From the NCBI RefSeq assembly GCF_004959765.1, contig NZ_SJZD01000005.1:1-64000 (forward strand): a DNA stretch of 64,000 bases, read 5' to 3'. Below the pieces are notes generated by a model. The model was not told where the DNA came from, did no database searches, and saw only the letters and a program-made list of their open reading frames with translations. The DNA is from Flavobacterium sp. H122. GTDB taxonomy: Bacteria; Bacteroidota; Bacteroidia; Flavobacteriales; Flavobacteriaceae. Position numbers and translations under genes: made by a program. This document shows positions 19,204 to 29,004 of the stretch, one piece after another (position 1 is the first letter of the stretch; every line of letters begins with the position of its first letter).

Positions 19204-19851
19204 TTATACCTCAACATTCCATTCTGCAGGATTTTTACGCCATTCTTTCAGCAAATCCTCTTCATTTTCTGTAATATATTCTTTTGTTACCGCCAACTCC
19301 AGTAAATTCATATAATTGCTTAAAGTATATAAATCAACTTTAGCTGCTTTGAAATTTTCTTCAGCAACTGGAAATCCGTACGTAAAAATTGCCGCCATAC
19401 CTTTAACATTAGCTCCTTCATTACGTAAAGCCTCTACCGCTAAAAGACTGCTGTTGCCGGTACTGATCAAATCTTCAACAACTACAACATTTTGTCCTTT
19501 CTGCAAAAAACCTTCAACCTGGTTCATGCGGCCGTGTTTTTTAGGTTCAGGGCGAACATAAACAAAAGGCAGTCCCATTTCCTGAGCAACCAGAACACCT
19601 ACCCCGATAGCTCCGGTAGCAACGCCGGCAATGACATCCGGCTTACCAAATTGCTTTTCAATGTTTTTTGCAAATTCGTCTCTGATAAAATTTCTGATAG
19701 CCGGAAATGAAAGAATTACCCTGTTATCACAGTAGATTGGAGATTTCCAACCTGAAGCCCATGTAAAAGGATTTTTAGAATTCAATTTAATTGCATTTAT
19801 TTGTAAAAGCAATTCGGCAGTTTTACTAGCTGTGTCTTTATTAAAAATCAT
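19204..19851 (-). CDS. pyrE: Orotate phosphoribosyltransferase
   Basis: Makes orotidine 5'-phosphate from orotate and PRPP in pyrimidine synthesis. The 215-residue enzyme has the type I PRPP loop VVVVEDLISTGNSSL, the VAGVATGAIGVGVLVAQ segment and the YVRPEPKKHG flexible loop with its catalytic Lys/His. Its start codon lies only seven bases from the start of the divergent NUDIX gene. A TACATTTG box on the minus strand (19863 to 19856) would start transcription at or within a few bases of the ATG, giving an almost leaderless mRNA. Confidence 0.95.
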   Translation of the reverse strand: MIFNKDTASKTAELLLQINAIKLNSKNPFTWASGWKSPIYCDNRVILSFPAIRNFIRDEFAKNIEKQFGKPDVIAGVATGAIGVGVLVAQEMGLPFVYVRPEPKKHGRMNQVEGFLQKGQNVVVVEDLISTGNSSLLAVEALRNEGANVKGMAAIFTYGFPVAEENFKAAKVDLYTLSNYMNLLELAVTKEYITENEEDLLKEWRKNPAEWNVEV

Positions 19852-19855
19852 ACTG

Positions 19856-19863
19856 CAAATGTA
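19856..19863 (-). promoter_or_regulatory. Putative pyrE promoter box overlapping the NUDIX start codon
   Basis: TACATTTG on the minus strand fits TAnnTTTG. Its reverse complement contains the ATG of the divergent NUDIX gene, and the pyrE ATG is five bases downstream of the box. No good -33 TTG was found. Confidence 0.35.
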
Positions 19864-20479
19864 TAAAGTTTTTGTAAACGATAAGCCTCTTTTCTTGACA
19901 AATCAGATTGTCAAAGAGACTGATTTCAAGTTTTTCTTACTTGAAAGCATTGACATTGAACAACTTATCATAAACTATTTTCAAAATAAAATTCAAAAGG
20001 CATATTTGTATCATCCTGATGAAAATGAAATTTTGAATACTTTGAAATCAAAAATCAAAGTGAACCGTGCCGGTGGCGGCTTGGTTTACAATAAAAAAGG
20101 CGAGGTTCTTTTTATTTTCAGAGGCGGAAAATGGGATTTGCCTAAAGGCGGCATGGACAAAGGAGAAGCCATGGAAGATACCGCCATAAGAGAAGTTGAA
20201 GAAGAAACCGGTGTAAACAAACTCAAAATCACTAATAAACTTCAGAAAACCTATCATGTATTCCGCCGTAATGGCAAATACCGACTTAAAATTACCCAAT
20301 GGTATGAAATGCATTCTGATTTTAAAGGTGAATTGATTGCTCAGGAAGATGAGGGAATTGAAAAAGTAGCATGGTTAAATCCGGAAGAGATTAAAGAAGC
20401 TTTAAAAAATTCATACGAAAATATAAAACTCCTTTTTGAAGAAGAAAAAGAATTACAGGAAAAGGTATCACTTAAATAA
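19859..20479 (+). CDS. NUDIX hydrolase
   Basis: Hydrolyses a nucleoside diphosphate linked to another group; the substrate is not predictable. The NUDIX box is complete: GGMDKGEAMEDTAIREVEEE followed by TGV, giving the G-x5-E-x7-REVxEExG pattern. A distinct N-terminal segment of about 70 residues precedes the domain. I chose ATG 19859 (MYKVFVND), 206 residues; the frame opens nine codons upstream inside pyrE. Its promoter must lie within pyrE. A bidirectional terminator separates it from dnaK. Confidence 0.9.
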   Translation: MYKVFVNDKPLFLTNQIVKETDFKFFLLESIDIEQLIINYFQNKIQKAYLYHPDENEILNTLKSKIKVNRAGGGLVYNKKGEVLFIFRGGKWDLPKGGMDKGEAMEDTAIREVEEETGVNKLKITNKLQKTYHVFRRNGKYRLKITQWYEMHSDFKGELIAQEDEGIEKVAWLNPEEIKEALKNSYENIKLLFEEEKELQEKVSLK

Positions 20480-20526
20480 TTTTCGTCTTTTATTTTCAAA
20501 TAAGAAACTACAAACAGAAAAAAAAT

Positions 20527-20561
20527 AAAAAAACCGGGAACGTTAAAATTCCCGGTTTTTT
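20527..20561. terminator. Bidirectional terminator between NUDIX gene and dnaK
   Basis: A 13-14 bp stem of the AAAAAACCGGGAA type (20527-20540 with 20549-20561) carries A and T runs on both sides and can serve both convergent transcripts. Confidence 0.88.
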
Positions 20562-20575
20562 ATTTATTAAAGATG

Positions 20576-20622
20576 CTTCGACAAGTATTTCGACAAGCTC
20601 AACATGTCACTCAGCATAAGCG
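20576..20622. repeat. Dispersed CTTCG/AAGCTCAGCAT repeat, copy 2
   Basis: Related to 200-240, with an internal duplication of the TTCGACAAG unit and CTCAGCATAAGCG at the end. It sits in the 3' spacer of dnaK. Confidence 0.4.
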
Positions 20623-20656
20623 ATTCATGCAATTTTTTACAAAATTGGTTCTCTGC

Positions 20657-22543
20657 TTATTTCACTTCTTCAAACTCAACATCCTGAGTTGAATCACCAT
20701 TGTTATCAGCCTGAGGTTGTGCTTGTTGTGCCTGACCTTCAGATTGTGCTTTATACATTTCTTCTGAAGCGTTTTTCCAAGCTTCATTGATTTTATCTAA
20801 AGCAGGTGTGATAGCAGCAATCTCTTTTGTTTCATAAGCTGCTTTCAACTCATTTAAAGCTGCTTCAATCGCTGCTTTATTACCTTCAGATAATTTATCA
20901 CCAAACTCAGTCAATTGCTTTTCAGTTTGGAAAATCATACTGTCAGCCTCGTTTAATTTAGAAGCTTTTTCCATAGCAATTTTATCAGCTTCAGCATTTA
21001 ATTCAGCTTCTTTTTTCATTTTTTCGATTTCTTCCGGAGTCAATCCTGAAGAAGCTTCGATACGGATATCATGTGATTTTCCAGTTCCTTTATCAACTGC
21101 AGTTACATGAATGATACCATTTGCGTCGATATCAAAGATAACTTCAATTTGAGGTACACCTCTTGGTGCAGGCGGAATTCCGTCCAGGTGGAAACGTCCG
21201 ATGGTCTTGTTGTCACCTGCCATTGGTCTTTCACCTTGCAGCACGTGGATTTCAACCGAAGGCTGGTTATCTACAGCAGTAGAGAAAACCTGTGATTTTT
21301 TTGTTGGGATTGTTGTGTTAGACTCGATTAATTTAGTCATTACACTTCCCATAGTTTCAATACCTAATGAAAGCGGTGTAACATCCAATAACAATACATC
21401 TTTCACATCTCCCGTTAATACACCACCTTGAATTGCAGCACCAATAGCTACAACTTCGTCAGGATTAACTCCTTTTGATGGTTTTTTACCAAAGAATTTT
21501 TCTACTTGCTCCTGAATTACAGGGATACGTGTAGAACCACCAACTAAGATTACTTCATCAATATCTGAAGTTGACAAACCAGCATCTTTTAACGCTTTAG
21601 CAACCGGATCCATTGAACGTTTTACCAAAGTATCTGCCAATTGTTCAAATTTAGCACGGGTCAACGTTTGCACTAAGTGCTTAGGTCCTGTAGCAGTAGC
21701 CGTGATATACGGTAAGTTGATTTCAGTTTGAGTTGATGAAGACAATTCAATTTTAGCTTTTTCAGCAGCTTCTTTCAAACGTTGTAAAGCCATTGGATCC
21801 TTACGCAAATCTAAACCTTCTGCACTTTGGAATTCATTTGCCAGCCAATCGATAATTACCTGGTCAAAATCATCACCTCCTAAGTGTGTATCACCATTTG
21901 TAGACAATACCTCAAATACTCCGTCACCTAATTCCAGGATAGAGATATCAAAAGTACCACCACCTAAGTCATAAACAGCAATTTTTTTATCATGCGCTGC
22001 TTTATCCAATCCGTAAGCTAATGCTGCCGCTGTAGGCTCATTAATAATACGCATTACTTTAAGACCTGCAATTTCACCGGCTTCTTTAGTCGCCTGGCGC
22101 TGTGCATCGTTAAAATAAGCCGGTACCGTAATAACCGCTTCCGTTACTGCATGACCTAAATAGTCTTCAGCAGTTTTTTTCATTTTTTGAAGTGTCATTG
22201 CAGACAATTCCTGTGGTGTGTACAAACGTCCGTCGATATCCACACGAGGTGTATCGTTGTCACCTTTTACCACTTTGTAAGCAACAGTTGATGCTTCTTT
22301 AGCACTTTCTGTATACTTATTACCCATAAAACGCTTAATTGAAGCAATAGTTTTAGTTGGGTTAGTCACTGCCTGACGCTTTGCAGCATCTCCTACTTTA
22401 ATTTCTCCACCTTCTACGAAAGCAATCACAGATGGTGTCGTTCTTCTACCTTCTGCATTAGCTATTACTACAGGTTCTCCACCTTCCATAACAGCCACAC
22501 AAGAGTTAGTTGTTCCTAAATCGATTCCAATAATTTTACTCAT
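20657..22543 (-). CDS. dnaK: Molecular chaperone DnaK (Hsp70)
   Basis: ATP-driven cytosolic chaperone. Residues 1-380 form the nucleotide-binding domain with [27 protein letters not shown] and [10 protein letters not shown]. The substrate-binding domain follows, and the tail is Gln/Ala-rich ending in a variant of the usual acidic EEVK terminus (VEFEEVK). Length (628 residues) is normal. The start at 22543 (MSKIIGID) is preferred over an ATG eight codons upstream because an AGGAG ribosome-binding site stands nine bases before it. dnaJ and grpE are not adjacent. Confidence 0.98.
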   Translation of the reverse strand: MSKIIGIDLGTTNSCVAVMEGGEPVVIANAEGRRTTPSVIAFVEGGEIKVGDAAKRQAVTNPTKTIASIKRFMGNKYTESAKEASTVAYKVVKGDNDTPRVDIDGRLYTPQELSAMTLQKMKKTAEDYLGHAVTEAVITVPAYFNDAQRQATKEAGEIAGLKVMRIINEPTAAALAYGLDKAAHDKKIAVYDLGGGTFDISILELGDGVFEVLSTNGDTHLGGDDFDQVIIDWLANEFQSAEGLDLRKDPMALQRLKEAAEKAKIELSSSTQTEINLPYITATATGPKHLVQTLTRAKFEQLADTLVKRSMDPVAKALKDAGLSTSDIDEVILVGGSTRIPVIQEQVEKFFGKKPSKGVNPDEVVAIGAAIQGGVLTGDVKDVLLLDVTPLSLGIETMGSVMTKLIESNTTIPTKKSQVFSTAVDNQPSVEIHVLQGERPMAGDNKTIGRFHLDGIPPAPRGVPQIEVIFDIDANGIIHVTAVDKGTGKSHDIRIEASSGLTPEEIEKMKKEAELNAEADKIAMEKASKLNEADSMIFQTEKQLTEFGDKLSEGNKAAIEAALNELKAAYETKEIAAITPALDKINEAWKNASEEMYKAQSEGQAQQAQPQADNNGDSTQDVEFEEVK

Positions 22544-22552
22544 AATATTATT

Positions 22553-22557
22553 CTCCT
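22553..22557 (-). promoter_or_regulatory. Shine-Dalgarno site of dnaK
   Basis: AGGAG on the minus strand, nine bases before the ATG at 22543. Such clear sites are uncommon in this AT-rich Bacteroidota genome and this one decides the start codon. Confidence 0.65.
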
Positions 22558-22614
22558 TTTTGTTCATTTTTTGATTACTCCTCTACGAGTGAGCAGTGTT
22601 ATTCACACGGTTTG

Positions 22615-22622
22615 CAAAATTA
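22615..22622 (-). promoter_or_regulatory. Putative -7 promoter element of dnaK
   Basis: TAATTTTG on the minus strand fits the TAnnTTTG consensus and would give a leader of about 65 bases. No well-placed -33 TTG is seen, and no CIRCE-type inverted repeat was noticed. Confidence 0.5.
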
Positions 22623-22717
22623 CAAGGATTATGCCAAGGAGAATTTCAGTATAAATTGTCAGTTTATATGGAATTCTATATGACAAAATGACAAGAAAAA
22701 ATTAGTTTACATAAAAA

Positions 22718-22739
22718 AAGCCACCCTTCAGGGTGGCTT
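22718..22739 (-). terminator. Rho-independent terminator
   Basis: AAGCCACCCT pairs with AGGGTGGCTT (22718-22727 with 22730-22739), followed by a T7 run on the minus strand. It terminates the zinc peptidase gene ahead of dnaK. Confidence 0.85.
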
Positions 22740-22771
22740 AAAAAACTTATAATTTATTAAAAGCAGATGAA

Positions 22772-23671
22772 CTAGTCTAAGTTGAAGTATTCTTCATCAG
22801 ACATTTGTCCGGATTGAATTCTTCTTAACTCTTCCATGTGTGACATGATATAGTTATGAGTAGCTTCTGATATTCCTTCCGGTTTAGCTAAACGGTAAGT
22901 TCCTGCCAAAACTCCATCATAATAATAGAAGAAATTATAATCAAATTGTGTAGCTGTCAATTTTGCATTAGCTGGATCAGCTAACAAGAAACCTAAACGA
23001 ACTGCAGAACGACGTTGTGGTGGCGTTCCATGGTGACCAGAACTAGTAGTGTTATAATCTCCAATAGCGGCAGCAAATTCATAGGCAGTTGCGATAGACG
23101 AGAACGTAGATTTTCCATATCCTCTTCTTAAATAATATCCAGCCATACCATCAGCTTCTAATTCGTTTGGTCTAGCTGTAGATTCCTTTTTAGATGGCAA
23201 CCCAAAAGCATATTGCAATTGGTGACCATATTCATGAGCTAAAATCATTACATTAATTAAGTTTGAAGCATCTTTGGATTTCGCATCTCTAAAAATACCT
23301 TCACCATAATAAATTCTTCCAGTACTATATGAAATCGCATTGTAAGTTGAACTCCAATTGGTTCCGTTTTGAACAAATCTAAATGTAGGTGCTGCTACAG
23401 AGCTACCTCTCCAAAAAGTTTTGATTGCTGTGTTTTGATTTGTCATTAAAGTAACATCTGAAGATGTACCTGCTCCTGAAGATAAAGTGGTAGATAAAAC
23501 CGCTGTTGATGGCCAATAAGAATCAACATAGCTACATTCTGTTTCAATACCTTTTCCTTGTTCAATAATTGTTGCATCAGGTGCTGATGTCTCATTGTCC
23601 TTTGAACATGAAACCATAGCTCCAAATGCAGCTAATCCTAGCACCAAAGTACTAATTTTTGTTTTTTTCAT
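22772..23671 (-). CDS. Lipoprotein zinc metallopeptidase (neutral zinc peptidase-like)
   Basis: 299 residues from the ATG at 23671 (MKKTKIST), with lipobox GAMVSC at about residue 22. The frame extends 22 codons upstream into the promoter, so the later start is preferred. The active site reads LAHEYGHQLQ, and a third ligand is probably the first Glu of NELEADGMAGYY, the pattern of putative neutral zinc metallopeptidases. It should act outside the cytoplasm, attached to a membrane. Substrate unknown. Confidence 0.82.
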   Translation of the reverse strand: MKKTKISTLVLGLAAFGAMVSCSKDNETSAPDATIIEQGKGIETECSYVDSYWPSTAVLSTTLSSGAGTSSDVTLMTNQNTAIKTFWRGSSVAAPTFRFVQNGTNWSSTYNAISYSTGRIYYGEGIFRDAKSKDASNLINVMILAHEYGHQLQYAFGLPSKKESTARPNELEADGMAGYYLRRGYGKSTFSSIATAYEFAAAIGDYNTTSSGHHGTPPQRRSAVRLGFLLADPANAKLTATQFDYNFFYYYDGVLAGTYRLAKPEGISEATHNYIMSHMEELRRIQSGQMSDEEYFNLD

Positions 23672-23703
23672 AATTTGTTGGGTTAAATTGTTTAATGAAG
23701 TGC

Positions 23704-23711
23704 CAAATTTA
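23704..23711 (-). promoter_or_regulatory. Putative -7 promoter element of the zinc peptidase gene
   Basis: TAAATTTG on the minus strand fits TAnnTTTG, with a TTTTTTG tract 15 bases upstream that could act as a closely spaced -33 element. Confidence 0.45.
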
Positions 23712-23896
23712 TAAAGTTTAAACTTACAAAAAATCACAAAAAATCACAGTTAAGTGAAGAATAACAATACAGTGTATTTCATCTATAAAACACTTCATCT
23801 AAACGGGAATGAAATCAGGAAAAGTTATAAACACAACAAATTATGCTCATTTTTTTCCATTTAAAACAACATCAGGCCATTCCATCTCATGACACT

Positions 23897-23911
23897 AAAA
23901 AAAAAAAAAAA
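23897..23911. repeat. A15 homopolymer run
   Basis: Fifteen consecutive A in the intergenic space between the zinc peptidase promoter and the M16 protease terminator. A likely length-variable or sequencing-sensitive site. Otherwise the 318-base spacer 23672-23989 contains only the promoter box and the terminator. Confidence 0.7.
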
Positions 23912-23930
23912 CAGCCACTTCTTGAAACAA

Positions 23931-23964
23931 AAAACAGTTGCAGAATTTCGTCTGCAACTGTTTT
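23931..23964 (-). terminator. Rho-independent terminator after the M16 protease gene
   Basis: A perfect 14-bp stem (AAAACAGTTGCAGA, 23931-23944, with 23951-23964) and a six-base loop, downstream of the minus-strand M16 gene. Confidence 0.88.
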
Positions 23965-23989
23965 ATTAAATAATATTCCGTAAACGGAT

Positions 23990-26731
23990 TTACGATTTTT
24001 TATTAAAATCCCCGGCGTAAATAAAAGTTGCTTTATCTAATGATATGTACTTTTTAATTACATTATTTATTTGCTCAGGTGTTAATTGTTCAACTTTTGC
24101 TTCCAAAGCATCATAATTTTCCAATGGGGTTCCGAAATTAAGTTTGTCATTGATAATATTTATAAGATAATTATCAACTCCAAGAGCTATTTTCCTGTCA
24201 TTCTTCCAACTTACAATAGCTGCTTTCAACTCAGCCGCAGTGAATCCATTTGTAGTGATTACTTTTTTAATTTCATCTGTCATGGCATCCTCAACTTTTG
24301 CCAATTTTGTTGGATTGAAAAAGGCATAGAATGCTAAAAACGCTACATCATTATCTGTTGGAATTGTCATGTACGATCCTGCTCCATATGAAATCCCTTC
24401 TTTTTCTCTTAAACGAACCGGTATTCTAGACGTCATAAAACCACCACTTCCAAGCATTTCATTAGCAATAACCATTGCTGGATAATCAGGATTATCAACA
24501 TTCATTTTAAATGAAATTTTTGATGCAACAGCCGCATTTTCTTTGTCCGGCGTGATAATTTTATCGTTTGTTTTAGGCGTTTCAAAATAAACCGGTTGTA
24601 CTTTTTCATAGGCTACTTTTGAGTTCCAGTTTCCAAAAGTTTTAGTTACAAGATTTGAAATCTCAGAGTCATTTAAGTTTCCAACAACGGTACCATGTCC
24701 ATTGTTTGAACCCAAAAAGTTTTTATGAAAATCAACCAATTGCTCTTTTTTTATAGCGCTTAAAGAAGCCATTTTTTCATCCGGAGCTGCTTTATAATAA
24801 ATATGCTCTTTTGAATATTTCTTTGATCTTCTGTCAGCTTCGTCAAAAGCAATAAACTGAGGATCATTTTTAAATGCTTCAAGGTTCGTTTTTTCTTCAG
24901 TAATTAACTTTGTAATTTCTGATTCAGGGAAAACAGAATTGGTTAATAAATCCTGAAGCAATTCAAAAGTTGGTGTCACAAACTCCTCATAAGTAGAAAC
25001 ACGTACAGTTAAGGCCTGACCCTGAAAAGAGAATGAAATATCAGCTTTCATTTTGTCCAAAGCATCCTGTATCTGTTCTTTGGTTTTAGTTGTTGTACCA
25101 GATTTCAGCATTTTACCAACAATATATGCAATATCCGATTTGTTAGCTAAATCTTTCTCATTTCCAACAGGGAATTTAAAATTGGCAACAACCTTCTTTC
25201 CTTTAATTGGCTTTTTCAATACGGCATACTTCAAACCGTTTGATAATTTATATTCGATTAAATTATTCTTGATATTAGCAATTGAAGTCTCAAATTCCTG
25301 TGTATCTTCTACTGTAGCTTTTCCTTTGTAGGCTTGCGTCAGAGCAACAATATTGTTATCCGAAATTTCAACCGGTTTTACTCTTTCCTCATCTTTTGAA
25401 GGAATAAAAACTCCATAAGTACGGTTGTTTGTCAGGAAATATTTTTTTGCCGCTGCATTTACATCTTCCAAAGTAAGTTTTTCGATTGCGTCTCTATATA
25501 AAAAATTCAATCTATAATCCCCTGCACCTACAATTTCAGTAAGTGAAATTACAAAGTTGATGGTATTGTTCTTTGTATTCTCAATAGATTTTAAAAGTTT
25601 TGATTTGGCTCTGTCAACATCTGCCTGTGTAAATGTTTTGTTTTTGATGTTGTCCAATTCAGTTAAAAATATCTTTTTAGCATCTTCAAGACTTTTATCT
25701 TTAGGAACTGTAACATTGAATAACACATAACTTGCATCTCTTACATTAGGCTGATATGCATACATACTTGACGCTTTTTGTGTTTCAACCAAAGCTTTAT
25801 ACAAATAACCGGAAGGATCAGCAGTTAGGATTTCTGTAAGCGCATCGATTACAGCAAAATCCTTATGAGAATACGGAGCAGTATGATAAAGTGCCTGAAT
25901 CGACTGAACATCGCCGCTTCGTTTTAGTTCAACATAACGTTCACCGTCCTGAGCAGGTTCAACTGTATAGGTTTTTTCTAATACACGTGTTGGCTTTTTA
26001 ATAGTTGCAAAATACTTACCAATGTATTCCAACGCTTTATTAGAATCAAACTTTCCACCTATTATTAATGTGGCATTATCAGGCTGATAATATTTTTCAT
26101 AAAAAACACGTAACGTTTTAGCTTTAACTCTTTCAATATCTTCTTTAGAGCCAATGGTGCTGTTCCCGTAATTGTGCCATAAAAATGCAGTAGAAGCCAA
26201 TCGTTCAGACAAAACTCCCTCAGGGTAGTTTTCGCCGATTTCAAATTCGTTTCTTACTACCGAAAATTCTTTATCCAAATCTTCCTGCAAAATGGTAGCG
26301 TTGATCATTCTGTCAGCTTCCATTTCAAGACTCCATCTTAAATTTTCATCTGATGAAGGAAAAACTTCATAATAATTTGTTCTGTCATACCAGGTTGTCC
26401 CGTTTGCATTTCCTCCTTTTGAAGACAGCATTTTTTTAATATCCCCTAATTTTTTGGTACTTTTAAACAGCATGTGTTCCAGTAAGTGCGCCATTCCTTT
26501 TTCCCCATAGCCTTCATGACGTGAACCTACATTATACACAATGTTTACAACCATATTACTTTGGCTGGCATCAGGTATTAAAAGCACTTTCATGCCGTTT
26601 TTTAAACCGTATTCTTTAATTCCTTCAATAGAATTGACTAAAACCGGTTTTTCAATAACAGCAGCGGCTTTTTTTTGTGCCACTGCCTGCATCCCTATTA
26701 ACAGGATTGAAACTAAAAGTTGTTTGTTCAT
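23990..26731 (-). CDS. M16 family zinc protease (two-domain, exported)
   Basis: 913 residues from the ATG at 26731 (MNKQLLVS), with a signal peptide ending near AVA at residue 18. The upstream 18 codons of the frame look like non-coding leader. The first M16 domain has the inverted zinc motif HLLEHMLFK near residue 85 and a downstream Glu. The second half repeats the fold without an HxxEH motif, as usual for the paired inactive domain. It should degrade peptides in the periplasm. It follows the EamA transporter on the same strand. Confidence 0.93.
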   Translation of the reverse strand: MNKQLLVSILLIGMQAVAQKKAAAVIEKPVLVNSIEGIKEYGLKNGMKVLLIPDASQSNMVVNIVYNVGSRHEGYGEKGMAHLLEHMLFKSTKKLGDIKKMLSSKGGNANGTTWYDRTNYYEVFPSSDENLRWSLEMEADRMINATILQEDLDKEFSVVRNEFEIGENYPEGVLSERLASTAFLWHNYGNSTIGSKEDIERVKAKTLRVFYEKYYQPDNATLIIGGKFDSNKALEYIGKYFATIKKPTRVLEKTYTVEPAQDGERYVELKRSGDVQSIQALYHTAPYSHKDFAVIDALTEILTADPSGYLYKALVETQKASSMYAYQPNVRDASYVLFNVTVPKDKSLEDAKKIFLTELDNIKNKTFTQADVDRAKSKLLKSIENTKNNTINFVISLTEIVGAGDYRLNFLYRDAIEKLTLEDVNAAAKKYFLTNNRTYGVFIPSKDEERVKPVEISDNNIVALTQAYKGKATVEDTQEFETSIANIKNNLIEYKLSNGLKYAVLKKPIKGKKVVANFKFPVGNEKDLANKSDIAYIVGKMLKSGTTTKTKEQIQDALDKMKADISFSFQGQALTVRVSTYEEFVTPTFELLQDLLTNSVFPESEITKLITEEKTNLEAFKNDPQFIAFDEADRRSKKYSKEHIYYKAAPDEKMASLSAIKKEQLVDFHKNFLGSNNGHGTVVGNLNDSEISNLVTKTFGNWNSKVAYEKVQPVYFETPKTNDKIITPDKENAAVASKISFKMNVDNPDYPAMVIANEMLGSGGFMTSRIPVRLREKEGISYGAGSYMTIPTDNDVAFLAFYAFFNPTKLAKVEDAMTDEIKKVITTNGFTAAELKAAIVSWKNDRKIALGVDNYLINIINDKLNFGTPLENYDALEAKVEQLTPEQINNVIKKYISLDKATFIYAGDFNKKS

Positions 26732-26781
26732 TTGTAAAAATTTTCTTTGTAAATATAAAGTTAGTTTTTTAAGAATTAAAC

Positions 26782-27681
26782 TCAATTTGCATCATTATTG
26801 ATTTTCCTTAACAAAATCCGTTCATTAAAAACAATAATCGCCACCAAAATCAAAAAATATGCTATTAACTGAGGTACATTTATTTCTTCATTAAAATAGA
26901 ATAATGCCAGTAAAAAGTTGATTAACGGATTTGTGTACATCAAAACCCCTACAGTGGCAGAGTTAACCCCTTTGAGGGCAAAAAGATTCAAAAACAATGG
27001 AATGATTGTAAAAAGAACCACAATTAAAGTCATTAATATCCAGAATAAAGAAGCTGTTGGGGTTGCCTCTTTATAAAATGGGTAAAAAGGCAGTAAAACC
27101 AAAGAGGCTATGGATAATTGAACCGTTAAAACCACAAACCGGTCAAACTGGTTATTCTTTCTCTGACTTATAAGATATAAAGCAAAGGTTGTTGCAATTA
27201 CAAGTGAATACATTAGATCTTTCACATGTCCATAAGACAAAATAGAGCAACTGAATATAAATAAACCCACTGCTGTCCACTGCCATTTGGTCAAGTGCTC
27301 TTTTAAAATAAAATAAGCTAAAACTGTTGTGATAATAGGACAGATTAAATAAGCAAAAGAAGCTGACTGAATACTTATATGATTGACACAATACATGAAT
27401 AAGAACCAATTGATTACCAATAAAAATCCACCCAGTATGGTTAAAAATATTGTTTTCCTCTTTTCCTGCTTTTCAAAAGTCCTGAAGAAAGCAACATCCT
27501 TTTTCAGTTTTTCTTTTCTGAAAAACAAATTGATAATCAATAATAGAACCGTGGCATAAAAAACACGGTAAAATAAAATATCCAAAGAGGCGTAATCGTG
27601 CAGCGGTTTTAAAGCCAGACTAAAAAATCCCCATATAAAGAATGCAGTAAATGCAGATAAAAAATATTTGTTAAAAGCCAT
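26782..27681 (-). CDS. EamA family transporter (RarD-like)
   Basis: 299 residues with ten hydrophobic segments arranged as two five-helix EamA halves. The opening FLSAFTAFFIWGFFSLALKP and NWFLFMYCVNHISIQSASFAYLICP-type core resemble RarD. It should export or import a small metabolite across the inner membrane; the substrate is unknown. Its start codon shares one base with the stop codon of the upstream beta-propeller gene, indicating coupled translation. Confidence 0.85.
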   Translation of the reverse strand: MAFNKYFLSAFTAFFIWGFFSLALKPLHDYASLDILFYRVFYATVLLLIINLFFRKEKLKKDVAFFRTFEKQEKRKTIFLTILGGFLLVINWFLFMYCVNHISIQSASFAYLICPIITTVLAYFILKEHLTKWQWTAVGLFIFSCSILSYGHVKDLMYSLVIATTFALYLISQRKNNQFDRFVVLTVQLSIASLVLLPFYPFYKEATPTASLFWILMTLIVVLFTIIPLFLNLFALKGVNSATVGVLMYTNPLINFLLALFYFNEEINVPQLIAYFLILVAIIVFNERILLRKINNDAN

Positions 27682-28928
27682 TATTTTAAATAGTTTATGA
27701 AAAGTTCGGGGTTATTTATTTTTTCCAGATTCAAGTTTCCTTCTTTGTCATAAGCATTCCATGGAGCATTGGCAAAAAAACAGAAAGAATCATCAACAAC
27801 TACACCTAAAGTTGGTTCGTTAAATTCGGGGCGGTTATGATCATGAAGTTTGAAGTCTAAAGTTTCTTTATTTTTATCTAAATAAATCTGAACAATCCGG
27901 ATAGGTTTAACTCCGTTTTGTATTGCAATTAATGAATTATTATAAAACTGCAAACCATCAACACCTTTTAATGTTGCTTCAATTGGATAAGCAAGCCAGC
28001 TTCTTTTATCTGGATTATCAACATCAATTTTCAATATCCCTTTTAAATAATCGGCTATATAAATAGTTTTTTGATCATCATCTATTGTTATTCCCTGCAA
28101 ATTAAAAGCTTCACTCTTTAGATTTAACCAAGGAATAAGTTTACCATTCCCGACTTTATGAATGGTAGGCTCACCACTATCGGACACATAAATACTGCCC
28201 GATTTTGCAATCAAAATATCTCCCAAAACATGGTTCCCTTCAATTGAAATCCGCTGCAGAATTTTTTTAGTTTTGATATCTATTTGTAAAACTTCCGACT
28301 TCCCTTGAAATGAAGAATTATATCCTTCCATCTCCGGCATAGCTGATGTTGCAACCCAAAGTGTTTTTTCTTTTGCATCAGCTTTCAAGGCCAGAACAGC
28401 CAACAAAGAATTATCAGTAAACCAATCGGAACATTTACCTGTTTCAGCATCAAAAGTGACAATCTTTCTTTTATGGATACTTGCAGCCAACCAGGTTTTT
28501 GTATTCTGCAAAAAAGTTAAGCCTTCCGGATGTAAATCTTTTTCAGACAGACTAACAACTTTTCTCGATGTATTAAGTGGTTTATCCAATCTGGATTTTA
28601 AATACAATAATGATTCATACTTAGGATTTTGCTTTAAACTTTCTAAATCCTTTTCAGTTTCAAAAGAAATAGTATTATTAATAAGCAAGCACCTTTCCAG
28701 TACTTCAAAAGCTTTATCAGATTGATTATTCAAAGCGTATGCACAGGCTAAATTGTATGTAAAAGCAGGATGTGACGGTCTTATACTGTCTAATTTTTGT
28801 GTCAGTTTTAAAAAAGTACCATAATCCTTCTCCTGATACGCTTTAGTACTTTGATTGTAGATTTCTTTTGTGGATTGCGCTACTACAGAAAAAGTTATTA
28901 GATAAAATAAGAAGTAATATTTTTTCAT
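27681..28928 (-). CDS. Exported TPR plus SMP-30-like beta-propeller protein
   Basis: 415 residues. A signal peptide covers residues 1-18 (FLFYLITFSVVAQS). Residues about 20-110 form TPR-like helices (AFTYNLACAYALNNQSDKAF). The remainder is a beta-propeller with repeats such as LHPEGLTFLQ, ILIAKSGSIYVSDSGEPTIH and GITIDDDQKTIYIADYLKG, resembling SMP-30/gluconolactonase or NHL propellers. It is probably a periplasmic binding or lactonase-like protein. The metal-binding residues of true SMP-30 were not confirmed, so enzyme activity is uncertain. Confidence 0.75.
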   Translation of the reverse strand: MKKYYFLFYLITFSVVAQSTKEIYNQSTKAYQEKDYGTFLKLTQKLDSIRPSHPAFTYNLACAYALNNQSDKAFEVLERCLLINNTISFETEKDLESLKQNPKYESLLYLKSRLDKPLNTSRKVVSLSEKDLHPEGLTFLQNTKTWLAASIHKRKIVTFDAETGKCSDWFTDNSLLAVLALKADAKEKTLWVATSAMPEMEGYNSSFQGKSEVLQIDIKTKKILQRISIEGNHVLGDILIAKSGSIYVSDSGEPTIHKVGNGKLIPWLNLKSEAFNLQGITIDDDQKTIYIADYLKGILKIDVDNPDKRSWLAYPIEATLKGVDGLQFYNNSLIAIQNGVKPIRIVQIYLDKNKETLDFKLHDHNRPEFNEPTLGVVVDDSFCFFANAPWNAYDKEGNLNLEKINNPELFINYLK

Positions 28929-29004
28929 ATTAATACAAAATCAGGATAAAAGTACTTAATTCCTTTTATCCTGATTTAGATATTAATATTTATTTAAGAT
29001 TTTC

